The notes: generated by a model from the sequence alone, not told the origin. A stretch of 64,000 nucleotides of DNA from Natrinema versiforme JCM 10478 (GCF_000337195.1 NZ_AOID01000051.1:1-64000), one strand, 5' to 3'. Positions 8,568 through 16,792 are shown, counted from the stretch's first letter. Translations and numbers: made by a program.

Positions 8568-8653
8568 CTATAGTAGCCACTGAAAGTCATTGCACACTTG
8601 ATCGCACGACTGCGTCACGATCAGTGTGTAAATCGTTTCAGTGGCTACTATAG
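8568..8653. repeat. Palindromic MITE-like repeat, copy A
   Basis: An 86-bp element with perfect 18-bp terminal inverted repeats (ctatagtagccactgaaa at 8568-8585 and its reverse complement at 8636-8653). Inside is a second stem: cacac (8593-8597) and tgatcg (8599-8604) pair with cgatca (8618-8623) and gtgtg (8624-8628) around a 13-base loop. The reverse complement matches the repeat at 16096-16175 over most of its length, and one end recurs exactly at 62703-62721. It lies between two convergent genes. No coding potential and no obvious target duplication are seen. Confidence 0.85.
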
Positions 8654-8681
8654 TATCGCGTTCGCTGGTCGCCTCGAGTGC

Positions 8682-9500
8682 TCACTCGTCCTCGGGAGCG
8701 GCGGCGGGATCGACGACCTCGTCCGTCGCGGGATAGACGCCGACCTGATCGCAGATATCGGCCATCGGACAGGCGTCCGGGTCCTCGAGACAGGCGGGTG
8801 TGCGCGCCGTACAGTACTCGCGGCCGAACTGGATGGTCGCCGTGTGTCCGAAGCCGCATTTTTCGGCGGGCACGTCGCGCTCGAGGACGGCCCGAACGGC
8901 CTCGTGGTCCGCGTCCGGCGGCGCGATTCCCATGCGGCGGTAGATTCGGTGGACGTGAGTGTCGACGGGAAAGACGCCGCCGCGACCACCCGCGAAGAGC
9001 AGGACGCAATCGGCGGTCTTCGGCCCGACGCCGCGGACGGAAAGCAGCGTCTCGCGGACGGCCGACGGCTCCTCGTCCTTGACGAAGGTATCGAACGCGG
9101 CAGCCGAGCCGAACTCCGCGAGGACCCACTCGGCGGTGTCGATGAGCGTCTCGGACTTCTGGTTGTATAACCCCGCGCCGCTGATCGTCTCGGCAAGGGT
9201 CGACTGCTCGGCGCTCGCGAGCGATTCGGCGAGGTCGATATCGGGGCCGTCATACCGCTCGAGCAGCGCGTCGTGGGCCGGCTGGCTCGCCTTGTCGCTG
9301 GTGTTCTGGCTCAGGATCGTCCGGACGAGGCAGGTGAAGGCGTCTCGCCCACCGTACTGCTTCTGCCAGAACAGTTCCCCCAGTCGGTCGACGACCTCCT
9401 CCGCGCGGGTGTCCGCGGTCGCGGGATCGAACTCGGCCGCGACGCCGCCGCCGGTCGCACCGCCGCTGATGTTGACTGCGGGCTCCGGATCGTCGCTCAT
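8682..9500 (-). CDS. nth: Endonuclease III (HhH-GPD DNA glycosylase/AP lyase)
   Basis: Base-excision repair enzyme that removes oxidised pyrimidines and nicks AP sites. The 272-aa protein has the helix-hairpin-helix SVRGVGPKTAD with catalytic Lys161. The GPD Asp180 is in FPVDTHVHRI. Four cysteines at 230, 237, 244 and 250 bind the 4Fe-4S cluster; the middle spacing is six residues instead of the two common in bacteria. It is longer than bacterial Nth because of a 25-residue acidic N-terminal extension and a C-terminal acidic tail. Convergent with the 8146 gene, with the repeat element between them. Confidence 0.93.
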   Translation of the reverse strand: MSDDPEPAVNISGGATGGGVAAEFDPATADTRAEEVVDRLGELFWQKQYGGRDAFTCLVRTILSQNTSDKASQPAHDALLERYDGPDIDLAESLASAEQSTLAETISGAGLYNQKSETLIDTAEWVLAEFGSAAAFDTFVKDEEPSAVRETLLSVRGVGPKTADCVLLFAGGRGGVFPVDTHVHRIYRRMGIAPPDADHEAVRAVLERDVPAEKCGFGHTATIQFGREYCTARTPACLEDPDACPMADICDQVGVYPATDEVVDPAAAPEDE

Positions 9501-9582
9501 ATCGCCGCGTTAGGGCCGCAGGGTCAAAACCGCGGCGGAACCGGGGGCTCGAGCCCGCGCCCTCAATCCGACCTGCGAGCGA

Positions 9583-9996
9583 TCACTCGACGGAAATCGT
9601 CACCGTCGCCTCGGCCCCGTCGGCCAGCGCGGCGACGAGGCCGCGATCGAACCCCTCGGCCGCGAACTCGGCACCCACGACGATCGTCCGGTCGTCGACG
9701 TAGTCGCTCGTGCGCCCGACCGCGCTGCGCTCGTTCGCGAACTCGAGGTCGGGATCGCCGCGTCCCTCGACGGTCTCCGTGTGGCCGTCGGCCTCGACGG
9801 TGACGGTGATCGTCGCGTCGGCGTCTCGGCAGGCCGCGACGAACTCGGGGTCGAAATCGGCGGGGGCGCGGTCGGCCTCGATCGCGAGGATGCAGTCGCC
9901 GGCGGGAGTGAGGTAGTCGTCGGTCGTCACTTCGAAGGTGCTCGCGTGCTCGGCGCTGACGTTCTCGTGGCCGCGAGCGCGAATGACTTCGTCCAT
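9583..9996 (-). CDS. DUF371 family protein
   Basis: This 137-aa protein fits the archaeal DUF371 family: it opens with RARGHENVSAEHASTFEVT, followed by LTPAGDCILAIEAD and a closing ATVTISVE strand. The family is small, soluble and widespread in archaea, with no established function that I know. An 82-bp gap separates its stop from nth, which is on the same strand. Start chosen at the ATG at 9996; the upstream sequence lacks a better alternative. Confidence 0.85.
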   Translation of the reverse strand: MDEVIRARGHENVSAEHASTFEVTTDDYLTPAGDCILAIEADRAPADFDPEFVAACRDADATITVTVEADGHTETVEGRGDPDLEFANERSAVGRTSDYVDDRTIVVGAEFAAEGFDRGLVAALADGAEATVTISVE

Positions 9997-10115
9997 GGAC
10001 GGCGGTTCGGTGCCGGGCGGAAAACGGGATCGAATCGCGGTCGTCGCGCGACGGCGCGTGTCGCGTTCGGTGCGGTGGTGCGGTCCAGTCCGCGTTGCGA
10101 TGCGAGACGGACGAC

Positions 10116-10484
10116 CTACGACGCGGAGCGGTAGCCGGACCGGAACTCGCGGAGGCCGGCACCGACGGCGTTGCCGAGGACGACGAGGAGCAAGATCGCG
10201 ACGAATCCGGGGCCTGAGTCGTCGTGGAGCGTTCCCGTCGCGACGCCGGCGGCCACGACACTCGCCGCAGCGCCGATCGCGAGGACGGCAAGTCCGACCT
10301 GGAGTGTCGACCCGCGCCGGCGCGAGAGCAGGTACTGCGGGAGGCCGATGCCGACGGCCAGATAGATCGCGATTCCGGCTGCCGTGATCCCGAGGACGGC
10401 CGGGCTCTCGGTGAGCGCGCCGACGATGCCGGCGAGCACGATCGCGGCGACGAGGCTGCTCCCGACGGTCAGGGTATCGTTCAT
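10116..10484 (-). CDS. Small integral membrane protein, four TM segments
   Basis: This 122-aa, strongly hydrophobic protein has probable membrane helices at about residues 8-26, 29-49, 61-82 and 90-108. A short Arg-rich cytoplasmic loop (SRRRGST) separates helices 2 and 3, and the C-terminus is basic (REFRSGYRSAS). No catalytic motif is visible and I do not recognise the family. It lies alone between DUF371 and the phosphatase gene, all on the minus strand. Confidence 0.7.
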   Translation of the reverse strand: MNDTLTVGSSLVAAIVLAGIVGALTESPAVLGITAAGIAIYLAVGIGLPQYLLSRRRGSTLQVGLAVLAIGAAASVVAAGVATGTLHDDSGPGFVAILLLVVLGNAVGAGLREFRSGYRSAS

Positions 10485-10537
10485 ATCCGCACGTGACTGG
10501 CAGCGGAGAAATACCTACTGGCGCTCGAGGCCGCCGC

Positions 10538-11881
10538 TTAGACGAGGCTCGCGCCGTCGAAATCGCCGCGGCTGTAGTCGATCTCCAGCAGGTCGAGGAT
10601 CGTCGGCGTGATGTCGAACAGGTCGGCGTCGTCGATCGTCGCCTCGGGGTGGTCGATGTACAGCGATGTGTTGTCGAAGCTGTGCATCCCGTTTCGCGGT
10701 CCGGTGGTGAAGATGTCGGAGTCGCCCTTGAACCCGGACTTGAGGTCGAAGCCCTTGTTCGGGATCGCGACCAGATCCGGCGCGATGTCGTCGTGGTCGC
10801 CGCGGAAGGCCTCTTCCTTCTCGACGACGCGTTCGACGACCTTGTTGCCGTTTGGCCCCTCGAGGGCCTCGAGGTCGGCCTTGAGTTCGTCCCGAACTGC
10901 GTCGTACTCGTCTTCGGGGACGGACCCGTGGGGCTCGCGACCCTCGAGGTTGATGTAGAAGCGGCCGGGGATGAACGAGTAGGCCGTGGTGTCGTCGGAG
11001 ATGTCGCCCAGTTCCTCGGGGTCGTCAGTCCCGAAGGAGAGCCAGCCTTCCTGGCGGAGCCACTCGTTGAAGTGGACCTCGTAGTCGAGGCTGGTAAAGC
11101 CGTGGTCGGAGGCGACGATCATGGTCACGTCGTCGGGCAGTGAGTCGCGCAGGCGGCCGATGTAGTCGTCGACCTTCTGGTAGAACTCGATGAACGCGTC
11201 CTTGTTCTCGCCGTCGCGCTCGTAGTCCTTGAACAGGAAGTGGTTGACCCGGTCGGTCGTCATGAAGACGCCGAAGAAGAGATCCCAGTCGTCCTCGTCG
11301 ATGTAGTGCTGGAAGGCCTCATACTGGGCGTCGACGGTTGCGTGGGCGTCCTCGATGAACTCGGATTTGTCCGCCTGATGGCCGAGTTTCGGATTGACGT
11401 CGATCCGGTAATCGAGCGTCTCGAGGTAGTCGCGCACGTCGTCGGGGTAGGCGGCCTTATCGAGGCCGGGTGAGAGAAAGCCCGAGACCATTCGCTGGAC
11501 GTCGCGCTGGGGCGGGAACGTGACGGGAACGTTCATCACGGTGGCCTTGCGGCCGTCCTCCTGTACGCGGTCCCAGACGCGGTCGGCCTGGACGTCCCGG
11601 CCCATCGGGACGTAGGTGTCGTACGTGCCGACCTCTCGGTCTTGGAAGCCGTAGACGCCCGTCTCGCCGGGGTTCATGCCGGTCGTCAGCGACGGCCAGC
11701 AAGCGCTCGACTCCGGCGGGACGATGCTCGAGATTTCCGCGGCGGTCCCGTCGTCGGCGAGCGCAGCGAAGTTCGGAAACAGTTCCTCGTTCTCCGAGAG
11801 GAGACTATACGGTACGCCGTCGACCCCGATAAATGCGACCCGGGGGTCGCCGTCGCCCCGCAATCGATCGAACAGACCCAT
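10538..11881 (-). CDS. Alkaline phosphatase superfamily phosphodiesterase/pyrophosphatase
   Basis: A member of the nucleotide pyrophosphatase/phosphodiesterase branch of the AP superfamily. Metal-site motifs appear in order: FIGVDGVPYSL (first Asp), the nucleophile region WPSLTTGMNPGETG, TTDRVNHFLF (Asp and His), ASDHGFTS (Asp-His) and NGMHSFDN (His). With the ATG at 11881 the product is 447 aa. A TATA-like ttgtatg (minus strand, plus about 11904-11912) lies about 27 bp ahead of it, supporting this start over 11908. There is no signal peptide, so the enzyme is cytoplasmic. The physiological substrate is unknown; nucleotide or phospholipid-sugar phosphodiesters are typical. Confidence 0.85.
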   Translation of the reverse strand: MGLFDRLRGDGDPRVAFIGVDGVPYSLLSENEELFPNFAALADDGTAAEISSIVPPESSACWPSLTTGMNPGETGVYGFQDREVGTYDTYVPMGRDVQADRVWDRVQEDGRKATVMNVPVTFPPQRDVQRMVSGFLSPGLDKAAYPDDVRDYLETLDYRIDVNPKLGHQADKSEFIEDAHATVDAQYEAFQHYIDEDDWDLFFGVFMTTDRVNHFLFKDYERDGENKDAFIEFYQKVDDYIGRLRDSLPDDVTMIVASDHGFTSLDYEVHFNEWLRQEGWLSFGTDDPEELGDISDDTTAYSFIPGRFYINLEGREPHGSVPEDEYDAVRDELKADLEALEGPNGNKVVERVVEKEEAFRGDHDDIAPDLVAIPNKGFDLKSGFKGDSDIFTTGPRNGMHSFDNTSLYIDHPEATIDDADLFDITPTILDLLEIDYSRGDFDGASLV

Positions 11882-12062
11882 GGACGGACGTAGTTCGACC
11901 GCATACAAGAAGGTTCGTTTCGAGATAGTGTTTTGCGAACCGCTGACACTCCGTGTGCTGGTGTCCCACCGTCCGGCGCTATAGTGATGTCAGATTTCGC
12001 ATCTCAGCGGTGAATTGAGCGAGAGACACCGATCTGGAGTCTCGGCAATCCGCGGGCGAGGA

Positions 12063-12197
12063 TTACTCGTCGCGGTCGCTCGAGTCCTCAGGATCGAAGT
12101 TGGCCGGGACGACCGTGGGGTGGGCCATGCCGGCGGCGGACTCGACCGCGTCGTCGGCCGACGGTGACGGTCGCGGGGAAGGGTCGGGTGCTACCAT
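12063..12197 (-). CDS. Small acidic 44-aa protein
   Basis: A short frame translating to MVAPDPSPRPSPSADDAV at its start and ending FDPEDSSDRDE. It is Pro/Ser/Asp-rich, acidic like the rest of the proteome, and has no Cys or hydrophobic helix. Support comes from a TATA-like sequence (taattttatcc on the minus strand, plus 12223-12233) about 31 bp ahead of the ATG, and from haloarchaeal-style codon third positions. An internal Met (MAHPTVVPANFDPED) could be an alternative start. It lies alone between the phosphatase and pyrophosphatase genes. No function can be assigned. Confidence 0.5.
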   Translation of the reverse strand: MVAPDPSPRPSPSADDAVESAAGMAHPTVVPANFDPEDSSDRDE

Positions 12198-12222
12198 ACA
12201 GGAACGACTACGGCGTGTTCGG

Positions 12223-12233
12223 GGATAAAATTA
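12223..12233 (-). promoter_or_regulatory. TATA box for the 12063-12197 small gene
   Basis: On the minus strand this reads taattttatcc, centred about 31 bp before the ATG at 12197. It is the only AT-rich block in the neighbourhood, and points at the small ORF. Confidence 0.5.
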
Positions 12234-12367
12234 CCCATGCTCATAATGCATCTCCCGAACGGGCGCGGATAACTCTCGGGAATCAACTCGAGTCGCCGAT
12301 AACTGCGAGAACAGGACCACCGCAGACGCGGTGGGTCCGTCGGTGACCGTCTTGCCGTCGATCGGCT

Positions 12368-12898
12368 CTAGAAGTTCTCGTCGTAGAGGTCCTGTGCGTG
12401 CTCGATTGCGTCGTAGGCCGCCTGCTTGTCCTCCCAGCCCAGCGTCTCGACTTCCTTGCCTTCCTCGAGGTTCTTGTAGCTCGAGAAGAACTCGTCGATT
12501 TCGTCGAGTTCCTGCTGTGGGATGTCCTCGAGGTCCTCGATGTGATCGTAGCGCGGGTCCTCGCTCGGGACGGCGATGACCTTGTCGTCTTGCTCGCCGT
12601 CGTCGTCCATCTTCATCAGGGCGACGGGACGGGCTTCGATGACACAGCCGGGGAACGTCTGGTCCTCGACGAGGACGAGCACGTCGAAGGGATCCTCGTC
12701 GTCGTAGTACGACTGCGGAATGAAGCCGTAGTCGCTCGGATAGTGGACGTTGCTGTGGAGCACGCGGTCCAGCACGACGCCGGGAACGTCCTTGTCGTAC
12801 TCGTATTTGTTTCGCTCGCCCTTGAGACACTCCACGACGGCGTAGATCTCTTCTGGCGGATTCGGTCCGGTTTCGAGGTCTTCCCAGAGGTTGACCAT
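12368..12898 (-). CDS. ppa: Inorganic pyrophosphatase (family I)
   Basis: Hydrolyses PPi to phosphate and so pulls biosynthetic reactions forward in the cytoplasm. The 176-aa length is standard for the hexameric soluble family. Signature pieces: KYEYDKD, the substrate-binding VHYPSDYGFIPQSY, the metal-binding core DEDPFDVLVL and PFGCVIEARP-like FPGCVIEARP, and a Lys-rich active-site strand replaced partly by acidic residues as in halophiles. The ATG at 12898 (MVNLWEDL) matches the family start; the longer frame to 12910 is unlikely. A T-rich TATA-like element lies near 12924-12932 on the minus strand. Confidence 0.95.
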   Translation of the reverse strand: MVNLWEDLETGPNPPEEIYAVVECLKGERNKYEYDKDVPGVVLDRVLHSNVHYPSDYGFIPQSYYDDEDPFDVLVLVEDQTFPGCVIEARPVALMKMDDDGEQDDKVIAVPSEDPRYDHIEDLEDIPQQELDEIDEFFSSYKNLEEGKEVETLGWEDKQAAYDAIEHAQDLYDENF

Positions 12899-13073
12899 GT
12901 ACCGGAGCATCCACCGTCGATCAAAAAGTACTTTCGTAATCGAGTGTCACTATTGACGCGACGGTTGCCAGATAATCGACAGACACGAATCGGACACGTA
13001 CACCAGTGTCCGGCGGTGTAGCGGTCGGTAACGGCCTGTCCGGCCGACTGATACGAAGGAATAGTTGACAAGT

Positions 13074-13082
13074 CTTAAATAG
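13074..13082 (+). promoter_or_regulatory. TATA box for the padR-family gene
   Basis: The sequence cttaaatag is centred about 26 bp upstream of the ATG at 13104, consistent with a leaderless transcript of the PadR-type regulator. Confidence 0.6.
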
Positions 13083-13103
13083 TCTGGTGACATTTGCATA
13101 CGT

Positions 13104-13463
13104 ATGTCAGAGGCACAATCAATCACCGGCGAACAGAGTATTGCACGCGAACTCACAGCGTTCCAGAACAACATCCTCGTCATCCTCGCCAAGGAGCCGA
13201 TGTACGGCCTGGCGATCAAGCGGGAACTCGAGGATTACTACGGGACCGAAGTCAATCACGGCCGACTCTACCCCAACCTCGACGAACTCGTCGATCTCGG
13301 ACTGGTCGAGAAGAGCGAACTCGACAAGCGAACCAACCAGTACTCGCTGACCGACGACGGCTACGACGCCGTCCTCGACGGCATCCAGTGGTCGCTCTCG
13401 AAGATCGTCACGGGCGACGACCGCGCCGACGAGATCAGCGAGATCGTCGAAAACAGCTACTAG
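13104..13463 (+). CDS. PadR-family winged-helix transcriptional regulator
   Basis: A 119-aa PadR-type regulator. The winged helix spans about residues 18-95, with the typical EPMYGLAIKRELEDYYG, GRLYPNLDELVDLGLVEK and TNQYSLTDDGYDAV. The C-terminal helix that usually makes the dimer is short, as in the small PadR-like (PadR-s1) type. The ligand is unknown. Its stop codon overlaps the stop of the convergent gene at 13460 by 4 bp, so the two transcripts must be complementary at their 3' ends. Confidence 0.9.
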   Translation: MSEAQSITGEQSIARELTAFQNNILVILAKEPMYGLAIKRELEDYYGTEVNHGRLYPNLDELVDLGLVEKSELDKRTNQYSLTDDGYDAVLDGIQWSLSKIVTGDDRADEISEIVENSY

Positions 13464-14077
13464 AACCGGATCTCCGGGACCGGCTCTTCGGCGGTCTCGA
13501 AGACGAGTTCGATCGATTCCGCGATCACTTCCTGTTGTTTTGCCGACGGCCACGCGTTCCGAACCACGTAGTCAGTGCCGAACTCGGCGAGTTCCTCGCT
13601 CGTCAATGATTCCATCGGCTTCGCGTAGTGATTGCCCGCGAAATCAGCGAGCATGGCGGCGTTATCGCCGTGGACATCGCCGTGGGCCTCCTTGACCGCT
13701 GCGACGAGATCCCGATTGTGCTCGTCGACGGCCGCCCAGTCGTCCGGGTCGGCCGTCCCCTCGAGCGCGATCTCGACCGCGCGGTCGATGTTGTCGATCC
13801 GCTCGGTCCTGATGACGCCGTTTTCCTCGTCATGCCACTCCTCGGGGTGGCAGACGAGGATGTCGTCGCCGTCGTCGTCCCGGACACGGGCCGTAAAGTC
13901 GTGGTCGTCGAGCAGTTCGTCGCGCCGCTGTTCGTAGGCCTCGCTTTCGTTCTCGTCGACCGCACCGCGCTCGAGGCGCGTTAGGCGTTCGACTTCGTCG
14001 ACGACATCCCGTGGAAGCCCGTCGTCGCTCGTACCGTCTCCGTCCTCGGCAGGGTCGCTCGCGTTCGACTCGGTCAT
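13460..14077 (-). CDS. Haloarchaeal 'rnhA operon protein' (DUF7108-like)
   Basis: This 205-aa acidic soluble protein matches what haloarchaeal annotations call the rnhA operon protein. Recognisable pieces are DVVDEVERLTRLERGAV, HDFTARVRDDDGDD, GVIRTERIDNIDRAVEI, HGDVHGDNAAMLADFAGNH and YVVRNAWPSAKQQEV. No catalytic motif is evident and its function is unknown. The ATG at 14077 is chosen because upstream codons in the frame are Arg/Ser-rich and unlike the family. In other haloarchaea it is expected next to rnhA (from memory); here a histidine kinase gene and a repeat element stand between them. Confidence 0.85.
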   Translation of the reverse strand: MTESNASDPAEDGDGTSDDGLPRDVVDEVERLTRLERGAVDENESEAYEQRRDELLDDHDFTARVRDDDGDDILVCHPEEWHDEENGVIRTERIDNIDRAVEIALEGTADPDDWAAVDEHNRDLVAAVKEAHGDVHGDNAAMLADFAGNHYAKPMESLTSEELAEFGTDYVVRNAWPSAKQQEVIAESIELVFETAEEPVPEIRF

Positions 14078-14183
14078 AGGAGCGTCTACGCACTCGAGCG
14101 GTTTTGCGCTTGACGATCCGGTCCGGCGTGGCTGGCGGGGGGAGACGGACAGCGGTGGGTCCTCCCGCAGTTCCCTTCGGGCG

Positions 14184-15962
14184 TCAGTCGTCGGCCGACT
14201 CGAGGCCGACGACATCGAACCGCGCGCCGCCGTGCTCGCTGTCGGAGACGGTGACGGACCAGCCGTGGGCGTCGGCGACCTGCTCGACGATCGAGAGTCC
14301 GAAGCCGGTTCCCTCGGCCGCCGTCGAGTAGCCGTCGCGGAACACCTCCTCGCGCTCCTGTTCGGCGATTCCCCTCCCGTCGTCCGCGACGTAGAACCCG
14401 TCCGGCCGCTCCCCGACGGTGATCGACACCTCGTCGCCGCCGTGTTCGACCGCGTTTCGGAACAGGTTCTCTAAGAGCTGTGCCAGTCGGGTCGGATCGG
14501 CTCGAACCGTTCTATCGATGTCGGTCCGCACGGTCGCGTTCGCCGTGGCGACGTTTTGCCAACAGTGGTCGACGGTCGCCCCGAGATCGACCGACTCCAC
14601 GTCGCCGATCCGAGCGCCCGCACGCGAGAGCGCCAGCAGATCATCGACCAGCGCCGCCATCCGTTCGTGGGCGCGAGCGACGTGCTCGAGGTGCTCGCTG
14701 TCGCGCTCCTCGCGAGCCGACTCGAGGTGGCCCTGCGCGACGTTAAGCGGGTTCCGAAGGTCGTGACTGACGATGGAGGCAAAGCGCTCCAGTTGCTCCT
14801 CGCGTTCTTTCCGATCGGAGATGTCCCGCGCGATGCTCAAGACGACCGTGTCGCCGTGATAGGGGATCAGACTGGAACTGATCTCGACGGGGATCCGCTC
14901 GCCGTCTTTGGTCTCGTGGACGGTCTCGAAGACCTGTATCCCGTCTGTCGGCATGGTTTCGATGAGTTCCGAGAGTTCGGCTTCGTCGAGACCGATATCG
15001 AAATCGTGGGGCCTCATCGACCGGAGTTCCTCGCGCGAGTAGCCCATCGTCTCGACGGCGGCGTCGTTCACTGCGAGGATCGTGCCGTCGATATCGAGGA
15101 CCCACGCGGTGTCGTTCATGCCGTTGATCAGCGCCCCGTACTCCTCGCGGGCCCGTCGGAGCTCGCGCTCGCGCCGTTTCTGCTCAGTGACGTCCGTGAT
15201 GAACCCTTCCAACGTCTCCGGATCGCCGTCAGCTTCGTCAATACCGCGCCCGCGCTCCCAGACCCACTTCGTGGTCCTGTCGGCCGTGACGATCCGGTAG
15301 GTCACTTCGAAGGTTCCGTCGGCCGACAGTGAGTCCTGGATCGTCTCCCACGTCTCCGCCTGATCCGCAGGATGGACCACCGACTCGCCCCACTTCACCT
15401 CGTTGCGTTCCAGTTCGCGGGCCGTGTACCCCGACAGCGATTCGACTTCGCCCTCGACGGTTTCCATGGGCCAGTCGGGCACGTTTCGACACCGGTAGAC
15501 CATCCCCGGGAGGTTGTCGATCAGGGTCTCGAGGCGGCGCGTTCGCTCGGTGAACAGCCGTTGGTAGCGCCGCGCCTCGACGGCGTTTGCGATTCGGTTC
15601 GCGAGGATGGCGTACTGGTCGGTTCCGCGTTCCTTCTGGAGGTAATCGGTGACGCCGGCGGAGATGGCGTCGCTGGCGACCGCTTCGGACCCCTTTCCCG
15701 TGTAGAGGATAAAGGGGAGATCCGGATCGTCGCTCCGGACGGCTTCGAGGAACTCGAGGCCGTCCCGGCCGGGCATGTCGTAGTCGGAGACGATGCAGTC
15801 GACATCGCGCTCGGCGAGGGAGGCCAGCCCCTCGCTGACGTCTGGGGCGGTCGTGACATCGAACCGATCGTCCTCGCGCTCGAGGAACCGGCCGACCGCC
15901 TCGGAGAACTCGGGATCGCCGTCGACGTGGAGCACACGAATCGGATCATGGCCGTGGCCCAT
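14184..15962 (-). CDS. Hybrid sensor: receiver-PAS-PAS-histidine kinase
   Basis: A 592-aa cytoplasmic histidine kinase. Order: receiver domain (residues 8-125, phospho-acceptor Asp60 in VSDYDMPG, Lys in YTGKGSE); two PAS domains (about 145-270 and 275-385) with PAC-type ends (VTEQKRRERELRR and ISDRKEREEQLER); then the H-box SIVSHDLRNPLN with His400. The HATPase_c domain follows (ENLFRNAVEHGG, DDGRGI, GTGFGLSIVEQV). No membrane segment is seen. The N-terminal receiver lets it act downstream of another kinase. ATG 15962 is supported by a TATA-like tttaag about 28 bp upstream. No dedicated response regulator lies nearby. It appears inserted between rnhA and its usual partner gene. Confidence 0.92.
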   Translation of the reverse strand: MGHGHDPIRVLHVDGDPEFSEAVGRFLEREDDRFDVTTAPDVSEGLASLAERDVDCIVSDYDMPGRDGLEFLEAVRSDDPDLPFILYTGKGSEAVASDAISAGVTDYLQKERGTDQYAILANRIANAVEARRYQRLFTERTRRLETLIDNLPGMVYRCRNVPDWPMETVEGEVESLSGYTARELERNEVKWGESVVHPADQAETWETIQDSLSADGTFEVTYRIVTADRTTKWVWERGRGIDEADGDPETLEGFITDVTEQKRRERELRRAREEYGALINGMNDTAWVLDIDGTILAVNDAAVETMGYSREELRSMRPHDFDIGLDEAELSELIETMPTDGIQVFETVHETKDGERIPVEISSSLIPYHGDTVVLSIARDISDRKEREEQLERFASIVSHDLRNPLNVAQGHLESAREERDSEHLEHVARAHERMAALVDDLLALSRAGARIGDVESVDLGATVDHCWQNVATANATVRTDIDRTVRADPTRLAQLLENLFRNAVEHGGDEVSITVGERPDGFYVADDGRGIAEQEREEVFRDGYSTAAEGTGFGLSIVEQVADAHGWSVTVSDSEHGGARFDVVGLESADD

Positions 15963-16095
15963 TACTGGGAACAGACTACTCAGGTAGCGCTTAAATCGAT
16001 ACTGGCTCTGTATGTTCGTCACTCGCCCGAATCCGGTCGCTACCGACCGATCCGTCGACCCGGAGAGCACACCGGGGCCACCGAACCGGCGACGC

Positions 16096-16175
16096 TGTAG
16101 TAGCCACTGAAACGGGGTATACACTGATTGCGACGGAGTCGTGCGATCAGGCGTGCAATGACTGTCAGTGGCTAC
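16096..16175. repeat. Palindromic MITE-like repeat, copy B
   Basis: This element is in the opposite orientation to copy A. Ends are tgtagtagccactgaaa (16096-16112) and gtcagtggctac (16164-16175). The interior (acactgattgcgacgg, then agtcgtgcgatcag and gtgcaatgac) lines up with the reverse complement of copy A with scattered substitutions, so the interior as well as the ends is conserved. It abuts the stop codon of rnhA and lies about 130 bp upstream of the histidine kinase start. The imperfect ends suggest an older copy. Confidence 0.8.
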
Positions 16176-16176
16176 G

Positions 16177-16770
16177 CTACGCCTGATCCAGCGCTTCGTT
16201 GACGAGGCCGTCCGCGCGGTCGTTGACCTCTCGAGGAACGTACTCCAGCGTCCACTCGTCGAACGCTTGCAGGATTTCGTGGGCGGTGACCCGCTTCTCG
16301 CGGAGTTCGGGGTTGTTGGTGTCGTACTCGCCGCGGACCTGCTTGACGATGAGTTCGGAGTCACCGCGGACGTGGACCTCGTCGTAGCCGTAGTCGCGGG
16401 CGGCCTCGAGGCCCGCGATCAGCGCCTCGTACTCGGCCTGATTGTTCGTCGCCGTCCCGATGGTCTCGCCGTCCTCGGCGACGATCCCGTCGCCGGTGAC
16501 GATCACCCAGCCGATCGCGGCCGGGCCGGGGTTGCCCCGCGAGCCGCCGTCGAAGTAGACGTGTGCGCGCCCGCCGTCCTCGCGGAGCAGGGCCTCGATC
16601 TCCCGCGGCTCGGCACCCTGAATGACGACCTTGTCGTCGTAGGCGACGGCGGTCGCACCGCCCCGGCTCGCCCGCCAGCGCTCGTGGTCAGTGTTTCCCG
16701 AGTCGACGGTCACGCCCGCCGCCTCGAGTCGTTCGCGAGCCGTCTCGACGTCGCACTCGATAACCGGCAT
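16177..16770 (-). CDS. rnhA: Ribonuclease HI
   Basis: Cleaves RNA in RNA-DNA hybrids during replication and repair. The 197-aa protein has the DEDD catalytic set in VYFDGGSRGNPG (Asp74), NNQAEYEALIAGL (Glu113), HVRGDSELIVKQV (Asp137) and EVNDRADGLVNEAL (Asp187). Residues 1-65 form an extra N-terminal region containing WRASRGG, found in haloarchaeal RNase HI. Start ATG 16770 is supported by the TATA element at 16793-16801 about 27 bp away. A longer frame runs antisense through tfb, but it is a shadow. The repeat copy B starts right after the stop. Confidence 0.93.
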   Translation of the reverse strand: MPVIECDVETARERLEAAGVTVDSGNTDHERWRASRGGATAVAYDDKVVIQGAEPREIEALLREDGGRAHVYFDGGSRGNPGPAAIGWVIVTGDGIVAEDGETIGTATNNQAEYEALIAGLEAARDYGYDEVHVRGDSELIVKQVRGEYDTNNPELREKRVTAHEILQAFDEWTLEYVPREVNDRADGLVNEALDQA

Positions 16771-16792
16771 TCGTCTCCGTGATCGGCCATAT

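Noticed and set aside
11975-12030. A further copy of the repeat near ctatagtgatgtcag
   Set aside because: Only the first six or seven bases agree with the repeat end; no inverted partner or interior match.
8568-16175. A composite transposon bounded by repeat copies A and B
   Set aside because: The genes between them (nth, ppa, padR) are ordinary chromosomal genes, no transposase is present and ends are unequal.
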